Part shown: positions 45,233 through 55,859 of the stretch, one piece after another | How the letters are laid out: each line of letters opens with the position of its first letter | Position numbering within the stretch: the first letter of the stretch is position 1 | Origin: an uncultured Marinomonas sp. | Lineage (GTDB): Bacteria > Pseudomonadota > Gammaproteobacteria > Pseudomonadales > Marinomonadaceae | Direction: 5' to 3' | DNA: 64,000 nucleotides | Assembly: GCA_947493575.1 (NCBI GenBank) | Contig: CANLRQ010000008.1 | Coordinates: forward strand, 1 to 64,000 | Translations under genes and position numbers: made by a program | The notes under the pieces: generated by a model | Told to the model about the DNA's origin: nothing | The model's input: only the letters and a program-made list of their open reading frames with translations | Databases searched by the model: none

Positions 45233-45852
45233 TGTATAGCCGAATTCATAAATTCGTTTTGACATTTGTTATGGTGCTGTTTTGTGTTCAAGTTTTGGCG
45301 AGCGATGATGCAAGAAATGCAGTAGTGAATGTTGTTGATCGTTTTAATACCGAAATCGTTCAAGATAAGTCGTATTTAGCAAACGATAGAGCTGAACTTA
45401 TTAAGAGGGTTGATAGTATTTTAACCCCTGTCATTGATTTTGATGATTTCTCTAAAAAAGTAATGGGTAAGTATTACCGCAGAGCAACCAGCGCCCAAAA
45501 GACTCGTTTTGCAACCGTTACAAAGAAAACGCTTTTAGAGGCTTATGGCGGATCTTTGCTGGAGTTTGATAGTAATAAAATTAAAGTTTTGCCTTTAGGG
45601 CCTCAATCAGGGAGAGAGGTAAAAGTAAATGTTGAGTTCATGACAGACGCTGGTGCGCTCATTGCAATTGTTTTTTATATGAAGGCCAATAAAGCTTCAG
45701 GGGATTGGTACCTAAGTAATGTTGTTATCAATGATATTAATTTCGGCTTAACTTTCAGAAAACAGTTTGGAATTATGGTTCAGAGAAATAAAAATAACAT
45801 TGATAAAGCGATTGATGCTTGGCAAGAATCACTTGCTAGTAATAAAGGGTAA
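45232..45852 (+). CDS. mlaC: Phospholipid-binding periplasmic protein MlaC
   Basis: A 206-residue soluble periplasmic carrier that ferries phospholipids between MlaA at the outer membrane and MlaFEDB. It has a signal peptide (about residues 1-22, ending VLA) and the Ttg2 domain with DFDDFSKKVMGKYYRRAT, EAYGGSLLEF and NDINFGLTFRKQF. Confidence 0.94.
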   Translation: MYSRIHKFVLTFVMVLFCVQVLASDDARNAVVNVVDRFNTEIVQDKSYLANDRAELIKRVDSILTPVIDFDDFSKKVMGKYYRRATSAQKTRFATVTKKTLLEAYGGSLLEFDSNKIKVLPLGPQSGREVKVNVEFMTDAGALIAIVFYMKANKASGDWYLSNVVINDINFGLTFRKQFGIMVQRNKNNIDKAIDAWQESLASNKG

Positions 45853-45856
45853 GTGT

Positions 45857-46162
45857 GTGATTAATTGTTCCTGTGTTGATAGTGTTGTTATTCTTAAAGG
45901 TGAATATTTTCCAGAGCAATTGAACTCGTTGCAAAATGAGATCTTTAAGTTGTGCTTAGAAAGCTCTGAAGAATGGCGAGTTGACCTTGGTGAAGTGATT
46001 GGGAGTGGGAGTGGGTTAGTTGCCTTACTCCTTTCTTGTATGAGGTTGGCTGATGAAAAGGATAGAAAGATTGTATTTTTTGGTCTAAGTCCTCAGTTGG
46101 TAGGGCTTATTCAGCTGTCAAATTTAGAGTCTATTATTCATTCTGAGCAATCTGAATTTTAA
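45857..46162 (+). CDS. mlaB: STAS-domain protein MlaB
   Basis: A small cytosolic STAS-domain protein of 101 residues that binds MlaF and is needed for Mla complex stability and activity. The longest frame starts inside mlaC; I place the start at GTG 45857, four bases after the mlaC stop, with AAAGGG at the right distance. Seen are DLGEVIGSGSGLVALLLSCM, the STAS loop and helix, and KIVFFGLSPQLVGLIQLSN. Last gene of mlaFEDCB. Confidence 0.88.
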   Translation: MINCSCVDSVVILKGEYFPEQLNSLQNEIFKLCLESSEEWRVDLGEVIGSGSGLVALLLSCMRLADEKDRKIVFFGLSPQLVGLIQLSNLESIIHSEQSEF

Positions 46163-46306
46163 AAAAAACGCTGTTTTGATTTATTCGTGCTGTTTTATGC
46201 GTTTATTTTGGTAAATTCGCATTAGAATGCAAGAATGGTATTAAGGTGTCCCTCTTCCTGATGTAGAATTCATATATTATTTTATAGCATGAATTTAGGA
46301 GTCTCT

Positions 46307-46546
46307 GTGAATTCAAACGAAGTACAAAAACTACTCGAAACGTCCATCCCTAATTCAACTGTTACTGCGCAAGGTGAAGGTTGTAATTTTCAAGTGTCAG
46401 TAATTAGCTCTTCTTTTGAAGGGTTGTCCACTGTAAAGAGGCAGCAATTGGTTTATTCTCATCTACAAGAGGCCATTGCTTCCGGAGCCATTCATGCGGT
46501 TACCATGAAAACATTAACACCAGAGCAAAATAACGCAACAAATTAA
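46307..46546 (+). CDS. ibaG: BolA-family protein IbaG
   Basis: A 79-residue BolA-like protein, a likely partner of monothiol glutaredoxin in iron-sulfur or iron handling. I set the start at GTG 46307 because AGGAG lies 5 bases upstream; an ATG at 46289 would add six residues. The family core VYSHLQEAIASGAIHAVTMKT is present. It lies between mla and murA as in most gammaproteobacteria. Confidence 0.9.
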   Translation: MNSNEVQKLLETSIPNSTVTAQGEGCNFQVSVISSSFEGLSTVKRQQLVYSHLQEAIASGAIHAVTMKTLTPEQNNATN

Positions 46547-46598
46547 TTATGAGCTTCACGCATGCTGTGTTATTCACGCGTGAAGGTTTCATTGCTGA

Positions 46599-47876
<1,278 letters not shown>

Positions 47877-47877
47877 T

Positions 47878-48513
47878 ATGAAAAACACACTGACAATTGC
47901 TCTTTCAAAAGGGCGAATTTTGGACGAGACATTGCCGCTTTTAGAAAAAGCGAACATTGTTCCTGCGGAAGACATTAAAAAAAGCAGAAAGCTAATTTTT
48001 GATACCAATCATGATAACGTTAAATTGGTTATTTTACGCGCCACCGATGTTCCAACTTATGTTGAGCATGGTGTCGCTGATTTTGGTATTGCTGGCAAAG
48101 ACGTTCTCATGGAGTCTTCTACAAAAAACCTCTACGAGTTGGTTGATTTAAACATTTCAAAATGTCGACTAATGACAGCTGGGGTGATTGGCGCCGAACT
48201 GCCTAATCGTCGTCTTAAAGTAGCGTCTAAGTTTGTTAAGACAGCAAAATCGTATTTTGCAGAACAAGGTATTCAAGCGGATGTTGTTAAGCTCTATGGA
48301 GCGATGGAATTGGCTCCTATAATGGGGCTGGCTGACTTGATTGTGGATATTGTAGATACAGGGAATACGCTTAAAGCTAATGGCTTGGAAGCCCGAGATC
48401 TAATTGCAAACATCAGTACCCGTTTAGTGGTAAATAAAGCGGCTTATAAAACAAAATATCAACAAATTGAGCCAATATTAGAAATGCTTCGTGATGCGGC
48501 AAATAAAGTATAG
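47878..48513 (+). CDS. hisG: ATP phosphoribosyltransferase, short form
   Basis: First enzyme of histidine synthesis, 211 residues. The length marks the short HisG form, which lacks the regulatory C-terminal domain and needs HisZ for activity and feedback. [28 protein letters not shown] and the PRPP-binding region [20 protein letters not shown] are present. No hisZ is in the window. Confidence 0.95.
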   Translation: MKNTLTIALSKGRILDETLPLLEKANIVPAEDIKKSRKLIFDTNHDNVKLVILRATDVPTYVEHGVADFGIAGKDVLMESSTKNLYELVDLNISKCRLMTAGVIGAELPNRRLKVASKFVKTAKSYFAEQGIQADVVKLYGAMELAPIMGLADLIVDIVDTGNTLKANGLEARDLIANISTRLVVNKAAYKTKYQQIEPILEMLRDAANKV

Positions 48514-48521
48514 GGGTTGTC

Positions 48522-49832
48522 TTGAATATTAATATTAGGCGTTTTTCTGCTTCTGATCTTGATTTCTATAATAAAATAGATAGCTTGCTTGCGTGGGATT
48601 CTGTTTCTGATACAGATGTTCAGGCGAGTGTATCTGAAATTGTTAACTCAGTTCGTGCAAGAGGTGATGAAGCATTAATTGAGCACACTAATCGTTTCGA
48701 TAGGCGCTCTGTTGCTCATGTATCCGAGCTTGAGATTAGTAAATCTGAAATGCAAGCTGCTAAATCACGAGTGAGCTCTGAAATTGTATTAAGTTTAGAG
48801 GCGGCCGCAAAAAGAGTTCGCGACTATCATGAAAAACAAGTTCAACCGTCGTGGCAGTATCAAGAAGATAACGGTACGGTTTTAGGGCAAAAAGTGACAC
48901 CTTTGGACCGTGTTGGTGTCTATGTTCCTGGTGGTAAGGCAGCTTACCCATCATCTGTATTAATGAATGTTATGCCGGCAAAAGTTGCTGGTGTGCAAGA
49001 TATTATTATGGTTGTGCCAACCCCAGATGGCTATGTAAATGACATTGTATTGGCTGCGGCTGATATTGCCGGTGTTGATCGTGTATTTACTGTAGGTGGT
49101 GCTCAAGCTGTTGCTGCTTTGGCTTATGGAACAGAAACAGTGCCTAAAGTTGATAAGATAGTAGGCCCCGGGAATATTTATGTAGCGACTGCGAAAAAGA
49201 TGGTTTTTGGTGTGGTTGGTATTGATATGATTGCTGGCCCTTCTGAAATTCTTGTTGTCTGCGATGGGAAGACAGATCCAGACTGGATCGCAATGGATTT
49301 ATTCTCACAGGCGGAACATGATGAAGATGCCCAATCTATTTTGATCTCCCCAGATCAAAGCTTTCTTGATGAAGTTCAACGTTCTATGGAGCGTTTGATA
49401 GACTCTCAATCAAGAAAAGATATTATTTTAGCTTCACTAGAAGGGCGTGGGGCATTTTTGCATGTCGATAATATGGATCAAGCTGTTGAGCTTGCAAATT
49501 ATGTGGCAGCTGAACATTTAGAATTGTCTGTTGACAACCCAGAAGAATGGGTTGATAAAATTCGTCATGCAGGTGCTATTTTTATGGGGCGTCATACTCC
49601 TGAAGCTTTGGGCGATTATTGTGCTGGGCCGAATCATGTTTTACCAACATCTGGAACGGCAAGGTTTTCTTCTCCGTTAGGTGTTTATGATTTTCAAAAG
49701 CGCAGTTCTTTGATCTACTGCTCTCCTGAAGGGGCAAGCGATTTGGCTAAAATTGCATCTCCTTTGGCAAGAGGGGAGTCATTAGAAGCTCATGCTTTAT
49801 CGGCTGAGTATCGAATAAAAGAGTCTGAATAA
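48522..49832 (+). CDS. hisD: Histidinol dehydrogenase
   Basis: A 436-residue zinc enzyme for the last two steps of histidine synthesis. [48 protein letters not shown] and [11 protein letters not shown] (zinc ligands Gln and His) are intact. The start is TTG 48522 with AGGGG 5 bases upstream. It follows hisG directly. The hisC gene often found next is missing here. Confidence 0.96.
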   Translation: MNINIRRFSASDLDFYNKIDSLLAWDSVSDTDVQASVSEIVNSVRARGDEALIEHTNRFDRRSVAHVSELEISKSEMQAAKSRVSSEIVLSLEAAAKRVRDYHEKQVQPSWQYQEDNGTVLGQKVTPLDRVGVYVPGGKAAYPSSVLMNVMPAKVAGVQDIIMVVPTPDGYVNDIVLAAADIAGVDRVFTVGGAQAVAALAYGTETVPKVDKIVGPGNIYVATAKKMVFGVVGIDMIAGPSEILVVCDGKTDPDWIAMDLFSQAEHDEDAQSILISPDQSFLDEVQRSMERLIDSQSRKDIILASLEGRGAFLHVDNMDQAVELANYVAAEHLELSVDNPEEWVDKIRHAGAIFMGRHTPEALGDYCAGPNHVLPTSGTARFSSPLGVYDFQKRSSLIYCSPEGASDLAKIASPLARGESLEAHALSAEYRIKESE

Positions 49833-49835
49833 TTT

Positions 49836-50375
49836 ATGGAAATGAAAAAATCGAGCGCCTTATATCAATTGCGCTGGGTTACCAGAATACTGGCTGTTGT
49901 GATATTGGCTTTGGTTCTCATTGGTATGATGTTATCAAGTCAATATCATATTGAAAGGTCTGTCTATATTAATGCTTCCGAAAAGAATCTTTCTTCATAT
50001 ATAGGTGATTTGGAATCTTGGGGGGAGTGGGTCTACCTGCAGGATGGAACCGTGTTTAAACAACCTTCAAGCACTAAGGAAGGGGCTTCTGATAGACGGT
50101 TATTGATAGAAAATACTGACTCTGAGGATGGCTTACTTGAAGTGAGTTTAATGGAGGCGGACAAGGTGGAATTTTCTGTTGTTCCTAAGGTTGGTGTTCT
50201 TCCTATAAGTAATCGAATTTCATGGTCGCGAGAAGGGCAGGGTGTTAGAGTTGTCTGGGTGGTTGAAGGTGAGCTTAATGCTGGTTTGATGAGCTCGTAC
50301 ATTGCTCTTTTTGCTAATGATATTGCCGGAAGTAACCTAGAAACAAGTTTGGTTCGTTTAAAAAATCGCTTCTAA
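49836..50375 (+). CDS. SRPBCC/START-like membrane-anchored protein
   Basis: A 179-residue protein with one N-terminal membrane helix (about residues 15-35) and a periplasmic or cytosolic domain that resembles the polyketide cyclase/SRPBCC fold: YHIERSVYINASEKNLSSYI, DLESWGEWV and RISWSREGQGVRVVWVVEGEL. Ligand unknown. It begins 3 bases after hisD and occupies the place where hisC is found in pseudomonads. The assignment is by pattern only. Confidence 0.65.
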   Translation: MEMKKSSALYQLRWVTRILAVVILALVLIGMMLSSQYHIERSVYINASEKNLSSYIGDLESWGEWVYLQDGTVFKQPSSTKEGASDRRLLIENTDSEDGLLEVSLMEADKVEFSVVPKVGVLPISNRISWSREGQGVRVVWVVEGELNAGLMSSYIALFANDIAGSNLETSLVRLKNRF

Positions 50376-50485
50376 TAAGGGTTTTTTAAACGATCTTCCT
50401 TTGTTAAGGTTTCGTTAAAAAACTTAAACTGCTCATTTATAACGTATAAACTTCGCTTTTTCGTTTGTTTTTTTGCCTCGTATTT

Positions 50486-50532
50486 TTGCCTTGTTTTATA
50501 GTTAGTCGCTTATGACTTCACACAAAGGTCTC
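50486..50532. mobile_element. Decayed copy of the palindrome-ended element
   Basis: Only the right half is recognisable: TTGTTTTATAGTTAGTCGC, TTATGACTTC and ACACAAAGGTCTC (to 50532) align with the right halves of copies 1 and 2. The arm has CACA where the others have CGTG or TGTG. No clear left arm is seen upstream. It lies between two convergent genes and touches the last codons of the protease gene on the minus strand. Confidence 0.5.
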
Positions 50533-51578
50533 TAATAGTATTTTTTTGAATGCCCCATTTCTGGTAGCTGATCGATAGTGATGTTAGCTTGAAAGGACTG
50601 GCTTCCTCTCACTCCAATTATTTTTATTTTTGAGAGGGGAGGAAGTTTAGAGATTATGTGTCTGGCTTTTTGTGGGGTGCCTATCTCTTCCTCATTTATT
50701 GTGATGATTATATCTCCTGCTTTTATTCCTGCCTCTTGTGCTGGGCTCATATCGTCTATTTCGGATACAAGTAGTCCTTTGGTTATGGAAAGATCTAATG
50801 CTTTAGAGGTTTCTGGTGTGACTTTAAGTGCTTTAATGCCTAAATAGCCTCTCTTTACTGCTCCGTTTTGAATGATTTCTTGCATCACATAAAGAGCGTC
50901 TTCAATTGGTATTGAGAACCCAATACCTTGAGACCCTCCTGAGTTCGAAAAAATTGCAGAATTAATGCCTATTAATTTACCTGTTGAATTAATAAGAGCT
51001 CCTCCAGAATTTCCTGGATTAATTGCAGCATCGGTTTGTATGAAGCTTTCATATTGGTTTAGCCCAATGTTGTCTCTTGCAAGAGCGCTTATTATTCCCA
51101 TTGTTGCAGATTGTTGTAAGCCGAAGGGGCTGCCTATTGCAAGCACTACGTCCCCTGCATGGGTTGTGTTTGAGGTGTGGACTGTGCTTTGGGGAGTTAG
51201 GTGTTGTGGTATTTTTAGAACGGCCAAGTCCGTTGCTGAATCGCTCCCAATTACCGAAGCTTCGGCTCTTATCTGATTTTCTAGGATAACGACAATTTTA
51301 TTAGCATTAATAATGAGATGTTTGTTAGTGAGTATGTATCCGTTTTCAATAATAACGCCTGAGCCGAGGTTTTTAAGAGTATGCTTTTTTTCTTGGTTGA
51401 TTGAAACTGGTGATGATGTTGTTGTTGAATAGGTGTCTATGTTGACAACATAAGGCGATATTTTTTTTATGGCATTGGCAAATGAGTGTTGAGCGGTATG
51501 TAGGCTTTTAAGTGTCCAACCAATTGTAATGCTCAGAATGACTAAAATGGGTATAGTGATATAATATTTGAAGCGCAT
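50532..51578 (-). CDS. degS: Membrane-anchored serine protease, DegS/AlgW type
   Basis: A 348-residue periplasmic protease with one N-terminal membrane helix (about residues 5-23), a trypsin-like domain and one C-terminal PDZ domain (about 240-330). The triad is H87 (LTNKHLI), D117 (ATDLAVLKI) and S191 (NPGNSGGAL). A single PDZ domain and membrane anchor fit DegS/AlgW, which starts sigma-E activation by cutting RseA/MucA when unfolded porins bind. Its place near hisGD and nif3 is that of algW in Pseudomonas. Confidence 0.92.
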   Translation of the reverse strand: MRFKYYITIPILVILSITIGWTLKSLHTAQHSFANAIKKISPYVVNIDTYSTTTSSPVSINQEKKHTLKNLGSGVIIENGYILTNKHLIINANKIVVILENQIRAEASVIGSDSATDLAVLKIPQHLTPQSTVHTSNTTHAGDVVLAIGSPFGLQQSATMGIISALARDNIGLNQYESFIQTDAAINPGNSGGALINSTGKLIGINSAIFSNSGGSQGIGFSIPIEDALYVMQEIIQNGAVKRGYLGIKALKVTPETSKALDLSITKGLLVSEIDDMSPAQEAGIKAGDIIITINEEEIGTPQKARHIISKLPPLSKIKIIGVRGSQSFQANITIDQLPEMGHSKKYY

Positions 51579-51600
51579 AAGAATAAGGTCTTAGAACGAA

Positions 51601-52362
51601 ATGAATAGAGATGAATTAGCTAAAGAGTTGAATGCTATCTTAAATGTCCATCACTTTAAAGACTACGCACCTAATGGTTTGCAGGTGGAAGGTGTTACTG
51701 ATATAAAAAAAGTGATCACCGGTGTGACGGCATCTAAAGCTTTGATTGACGAGGCAATTAAGCAAAATGCTGATGCAATTATTGTTCACCATGGATATTT
51801 TTGGAAAGGGGAGGCATACCCTATTACAGGAATGAAATACAAGCGTATCGCATCATTGATTAAAAATGATATTAATTTATTTGCTTTCCATCTTCCTTTA
51901 GATGCTCATCCTTATTTAGGTAATAATGCTGGATTGGCGGATGGGTTGGGGCTAATTAATAGAGTTGGCTTGCAGTCGGGAGTTGAGCTGGAAAAGGCTG
52001 TTGGTTTGGTTGGGGATTTACCATCGCCTTTAACAATGGGCCAATTCTCTTCTTTGATTAAGTCTACAGTGGGAAGGGATGTTTTATTGGAAGTGGTTAA
52101 TGAAAGGTGTGTTTCTAAAATAGCATTGTGTACGGGTGGCGCTCAGGGGTATATAGATCAAGCTGTAGAAATGGGGGCTGACATTTATATAACAGGAGAG
52201 GTGTCGGAAAAAACAATTCACACGGCAAGGGAAATGGATATTCATTTTTGCGCTGCTGGTCATCATGCTACTGAGCGTTTTGGGCCAATGTTGCTTGCGG
52301 AATATCTAAAAGCTAATTATCAGTTGGATGTAGAGTTTATTGATATAGATAATCCAGCTTAG
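51601..52362 (+). CDS. Nif3-like dinuclear metal centre protein (YbgI)
   Basis: A 253-residue Nif3/YbgI family protein. Metal ligands are expected in IIVHHGYFWKGE (His pair), FAFHLPLDAHP, and CAAGHHATERFGP. The family binds two metals; proposed activities include GTP cyclohydrolase 1 type 2, but its cell role is not settled. It starts 22 bases from the divergent protease gene. Confidence 0.92.
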   Translation: MNRDELAKELNAILNVHHFKDYAPNGLQVEGVTDIKKVITGVTASKALIDEAIKQNADAIIVHHGYFWKGEAYPITGMKYKRIASLIKNDINLFAFHLPLDAHPYLGNNAGLADGLGLINRVGLQSGVELEKAVGLVGDLPSPLTMGQFSSLIKSTVGRDVLLEVVNERCVSKIALCTGGAQGYIDQAVEMGADIYITGEVSEKTIHTAREMDIHFCAAGHHATERFGPMLLAEYLKANYQLDVEFIDIDNPA

Positions 52363-52394
52363 CTGAATTATCTATAGGATTGTTTTGTATGAGA

Positions 52395-52829
52395 TTACTT
52401 GCTTGGGTTTTGTTCTGTTGATTCTGCCTTAAATCCAAAGCCTTCGCTTAGGGTACCAGAAGTGTTTGAAGAATAATCCTTTGGAGGCTCTGCTGGCGTG
52501 GCAATGCTTTCTTCATTGTCTTCTTTAATTGGTGTGTCTTTGCTCTCAATTTCAATACTAGCCAGCGAAGAGGCACCTGTTGCAATTTGTTGTTTTAATT
52601 CTGATATTACTTTTTCAGTAGAAAGAAGCTTTTCGTTTGTTTGAGAAAAGAAATCGTCTAGTTCGGCTTGTTTTCTCTCTGCCTCAAATTTCATTGCTTC
52701 GGTTGTAAGGTTTGCTTGATTAGGTGTGTTGCTGGCGCTTTGCTGGCCTTTTTTTACCGTTAAGCCCACAATTAATCCTAACGCTGCACCAGTAATAAAA
52801 ATAATAATGTCAAATACTTCTAGGTTCAT
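52395..52829 (-). CDS. zapG: ZapG (YhcB, DUF1043) envelope protein
   Basis: A 144-residue inner-membrane protein with an N-terminal helix (about residues 5-24) and a cytosolic helical, acidic tail (coiled coil about 35-90). I place the start at 52829, with AGGAGAT upstream, 20 codons inside the longest frame. YhcB/ZapG in E. coli links cell division and elongation. It is convergent with nif3 and diverges from zapE. Confidence 0.85.
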   Translation of the reverse strand: MNLEVFDIIIFITGAALGLIVGLTVKKGQQSASNTPNQANLTTEAMKFEAERKQAELDDFFSQTNEKLLSTEKVISELKQQIATGASSLASIEIESKDTPIKEDNEESIATPAEPPKDYSSNTSGTLSEGFGFKAESTEQNPSK

Positions 52830-52955
52830 GACTATCTCCTGAAAATGAATTGCGACATTATAGCGGAAAGATCTTAATATATGACACACCTTATGCTGTG
52901 GTTTTAAGGTGATTTTGTTAGAATCATAGAATAAATTAATTGTGTGATAGAGAAA

Positions 52956-54053
52956 ATGACGCCACTAGAACGATATAAGCAAGATCTCGACCGTCCAGAC
53001 TTTAATTATGACTCTGCTCAAGAAGAAGCTGTAATAGCCTTACAAGATTTATTTTTGAGGTTGACTCAGGATCAAAAGCCCGCGAAAAAGAGTGTATTTA
53101 GTTTTTTGAAAAAAGAGCCTCCAGTTCGAGTGGAGAAAGGTTTGTATTTTTGGGGGGGCGTTGGTAGGGGGAAAACCTACTTAATGGACACCTTTTATGA
53201 CTGCTTACCCTTCGAAAGAAAAATGCGATTGCACTTTCATCGCTTTATGCAAATGGTCCATAAAGAGTTGCGTCAATTGAATGATGTAAAAAACCCTTTA
53301 GAAATCGTGGGCAAAAGAATATCGGCAAAAGCTAGAGTAATATGTTTTGATGAGTTTTTTGTTAAAGATATCACTGATGCCATGATTTTAGCGGGGTTAT
53401 TAAAGGTTTTGTTTGATAATGGGACAGCTCTGGTCGCAACATCAAATATTGAACCAGATGGTTTGTATAAAAATGGTTTGCAGCGCGCTCGATTTTTACC
53501 TGCCATAGAGTTAGTGAAAATCCATACTAGCGTTATGAATATAGATGGAGGTGTGGATTACCGTCTGCGAGCCCTTAAGCAGGCTAAATTGTATTACACG
53601 CCATTAGGTGAAGGTGCTAATGCCAGTTTATCTGAGAGTTTTGCTCGTCTGGCTCCTGATTTGACTCAGGTGAAACAAGGTGGTTGTGTGGAGATTGAGG
53701 GTAGAAAAATACCTTTGATCGAAAGTTGTGAAGATATTGCTTGGTTTAGTGTTTCTGCTTTATGTGATGGACCTCGAAGTCAAGTTGACTATATTGAAAT
53801 CGCAAAACTGTATACGACTGTTTTATTGAGTGGATTACCCCAAATGGATGCCTCGAAAGATGATATTGCACGTCGGTTTATTAGTTTAATTGATGAGTTT
53901 TATGATCGTCATGTAAAGCTCATCATTTCGGCTGAAGTGGCAATACATGAGATATACGTAGGAACCCAGTTGGCATTTGAATATGACAGAACAGTGAGTC
54001 GATTGCTAGAAATGCAATCAGAAGAATATTTGTCATTAGAGCATAGGCCTTAA
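52956..54053 (+). CDS. zapE: Cell division ATPase ZapE (AFG1 family)
   Basis: A 365-residue AFG1-type ATPase that interacts with FtsZ in E. coli. Walker A is GGVGRGKT (about 67-74), followed by RMHFHRFM-like KMRLHFHRFMQMVH and Walker B VICFDEFFV. I start at the ATG at 52956 (MTPLERYKQDLDRPDF, as in relatives) rather than a GTG four codons upstream. Confidence 0.92.
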   Translation: MTPLERYKQDLDRPDFNYDSAQEEAVIALQDLFLRLTQDQKPAKKSVFSFLKKEPPVRVEKGLYFWGGVGRGKTYLMDTFYDCLPFERKMRLHFHRFMQMVHKELRQLNDVKNPLEIVGKRISAKARVICFDEFFVKDITDAMILAGLLKVLFDNGTALVATSNIEPDGLYKNGLQRARFLPAIELVKIHTSVMNIDGGVDYRLRALKQAKLYYTPLGEGANASLSESFARLAPDLTQVKQGGCVEIEGRKIPLIESCEDIAWFSVSALCDGPRSQVDYIEIAKLYTTVLLSGLPQMDASKDDIARRFISLIDEFYDRHVKLIISAEVAIHEIYVGTQLAFEYDRTVSRLLEMQSEEYLSLEHRP

Positions 54054-54092
54054 TTAAGAGTGTTTTTATTGCTCGATAATAGGAAAAAAACT

Positions 54093-54121
54093 TTTATTAT
54101 AGGGTTTAATTAATATATAAT
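54093..54121 (+). promoter_or_regulatory. Probable promoter of rplM-rpsI
   Basis: A perfect -10 TATAAT lies at 54116-54121, with an AT-rich TTTATT/TTATTA at the -35 position (54093-54099). Transcription would begin near 54128 in CTCGCC, giving a leader of about 115 bases before rplM. That leader may carry autogenous control by L13; no known motif was recognised. Confidence 0.55.
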
Positions 54122-54242
54122 TCGCTCGCCTTTTTTAAGGTATATGCAAGTTGCTAAACAGATCATTTTATAAGTGAAAAAGATAGCAACCAATAATAAT
54201 AGGTATTGAGCACATTCGTTTGTGCAAATTGAAGGGTTTTTG

Positions 54243-54671
54243 ATGAAAACTTTTACTGCAAAACCTGCTGAAGTAACTCGCGATTGGTATATCGTAGATG
54301 CTGAAGGCAAGACACTTGGTCGCTTAGCTACAGAAATCGCTCGCCGTTTACGCGGTAAGCATAAAGCAGAATATACTCCTCACGTTGATACAGGCGATTA
54401 TATCGTTGTCGTTAACGCTGAAAAAGTGCATGTCTCTGGTAACAAAGCGCAAGATAAACAATACTATCGCCACACTGGTTATCCAGGCGGTCTACGTTCT
54501 ATGAGTTTTGACAAGTTGATTGATCATGCTCCTGAGCGTGTTCTTGAACTTGCCGTTAAAGGTATGTTGCCTAAAGGTCCTTTAGGCCGTGCAATGCACA
54601 AAAAAATGAAGGTGTATGCTGGTACTCAGCATCCTCATGCAGCACAACAGCCTTTAGAACTTAAACTTTAA
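54243..54671 (+). CDS. rplM: 50S ribosomal protein L13
   Basis: A 142-residue ribosomal protein, the normal length, starting [21 protein letters not shown] place the start at 54243 with GAAGGG upstream; the longer frame is spurious. [13 protein letters not shown] and [20 protein letters not shown] are diagnostic. Cotranscribed with rpsI, 14 bases downstream. Confidence 0.98.
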   Translation: MKTFTAKPAEVTRDWYIVDAEGKTLGRLATEIARRLRGKHKAEYTPHVDTGDYIVVVNAEKVHVSGNKAQDKQYYRHTGYPGGLRSMSFDKLIDHAPERVLELAVKGMLPKGPLGRAMHKKMKVYAGTQHPHAAQQPLELKL

Positions 54672-54685
54672 AACGGAAGATCATT

Positions 54686-55078
54686 ATGTCTGCTAATCAA
54701 TATTACGGTACAGGTCGTCGTAAATCCTCTACTGCACGTGTTTTTTTGAAAGCCGGTGCTGGTAATCTAGTTATCAATAATCGCACTATCGAAGAATATT
54801 TCGGTCGTGAAACAGCTCGCATGGTTGTTCGTCAGCCTCTAGAATTAGTTGATGCAACAGAGAAATTTGATGTATACATCACTGTGAAAGGTGGTGGTAT
54901 CTCTGGTCAAGCTGGTGCGATTCGTCACGGTATCACTCGTGCTTTGATGCAATATGATGAGACATTGCGTCGTACTTTACGTACAGCTGGCTTCGTTACT
55001 CGTGACTCTCGCGAAGTTGAACGTAAGAAAGTTGGTCTTCGTAAAGCACGTCGTCGTCCACAATTCTCCAAACGTTAA
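54686..55078 (+). CDS. rpsI: 30S ribosomal protein S9
   Basis: A 130-residue ribosomal protein with the start [17 protein letters not shown], the [15 protein letters not shown] segment and the basic C-terminal tail RRRPQFSKR that reaches the P site. Followed by a strong terminator. Confidence 0.98.
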   Translation: MSANQYYGTGRRKSSTARVFLKAGAGNLVINNRTIEEYFGRETARMVVRQPLELVDATEKFDVYITVKGGGISGQAGAIRHGITRALMQYDETLRRTLRTAGFVTRDSREVERKKVGLRKARRRPQFSKR

Positions 55079-55094
55079 TATTGGATTGTTGTTT

Positions 55095-55124
55095 AAAACG
55101 CCTGGTAATCCAGGCGTTTTTTTT
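55095..55124 (+). terminator. Terminator of rplM-rpsI
   Basis: AAAACGCCTGG (55095-55105) and CCAGGCGTTTT (55110-55120) form a perfect stem with a TAAT loop, followed by TTTT. It lies 16 bases after the rpsI stop. Confidence 0.92.
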
Positions 55125-55265
55125 ATGCGTTATGTCAGTATATTTATCTGTTAAGGGAATGTTTCCTTGCCAGAAGCGCTTGTTTTTTTTAATATTTGCA
55201 AGGCAATAATATTAAGATTGTCAGTTTGATAGCTGATATTTGTAATTTGGTGGGAGAGAACCATA

Positions 55266-55859
55266 ATGAGTCAAAGCGGCGTAAGTACAGGTCGACGTCG
55301 ATTCCTAATTGGAGCAACCAGTGCAATTGGTGCGGTTGGTGCAGTTGGTGTAGCGACCCCCTTTGTTGCTTCTTGGAACCCGAGTGCTAAAGCTAAGGCA
55401 GCTGGTGCCCCGGTCAAAGTCGACATTAGTAAGTTAGAAGTCGGTCAACAGATGGTAGTTGAGTGGCGAGGTCAGCCGGTGTGGGTTGTTAATAGAACAC
55501 CTGAAACATTGGCAAACTTAGAAAAAATTTCTTCAAAATTAAGTGATCCTGATTCGTTAAAAGAGCAGCAGCCTGCTTATGCTCAAAATGAGCATCGCTC
55601 TATCAAGCCTGAGATATCCATTCTTTTAGGAATTTGTACTCATCTTGGCTGTTCTCCAACATATCGCCCTGAAATTGCACCTGAAGATCTTGGTGCTGAA
55701 TGGGTTGGTGGTTATTTCTGTCCATGTCACGGTTCTAAATTTGACTTAGCTGGTCGTGTTTATAGTGGTGTTCCTGCTCCAATCAACTTATCAATTCCAC
55801 CGCATCAATACATCAGTGATACTGTAATTGAAATTGGTGTTGATGGAGGGAATGCATAA
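55266..55859 (+). CDS. petA: Cytochrome bc1 Rieske iron-sulfur subunit
   Basis: A 197-residue Rieske protein of the ubiquinol-cytochrome c reductase. The start has a twin-arginine signal (TGRRRFLIG) and a membrane helix that stays as anchor. The 2Fe-2S ligands are C124 and H126 (CTHLGC) and C152 and H155 (CPCH), with C129 and C154 for the disulfide. GGGAGAG is upstream. It overlaps petB by one base. Confidence 0.96.
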   Translation: MSQSGVSTGRRRFLIGATSAIGAVGAVGVATPFVASWNPSAKAKAAGAPVKVDISKLEVGQQMVVEWRGQPVWVVNRTPETLANLEKISSKLSDPDSLKEQQPAYAQNEHRSIKPEISILLGICTHLGCSPTYRPEIAPEDLGAEWVGGYFCPCHGSKFDLAGRVYSGVPAPINLSIPPHQYISDTVIEIGVDGGNA

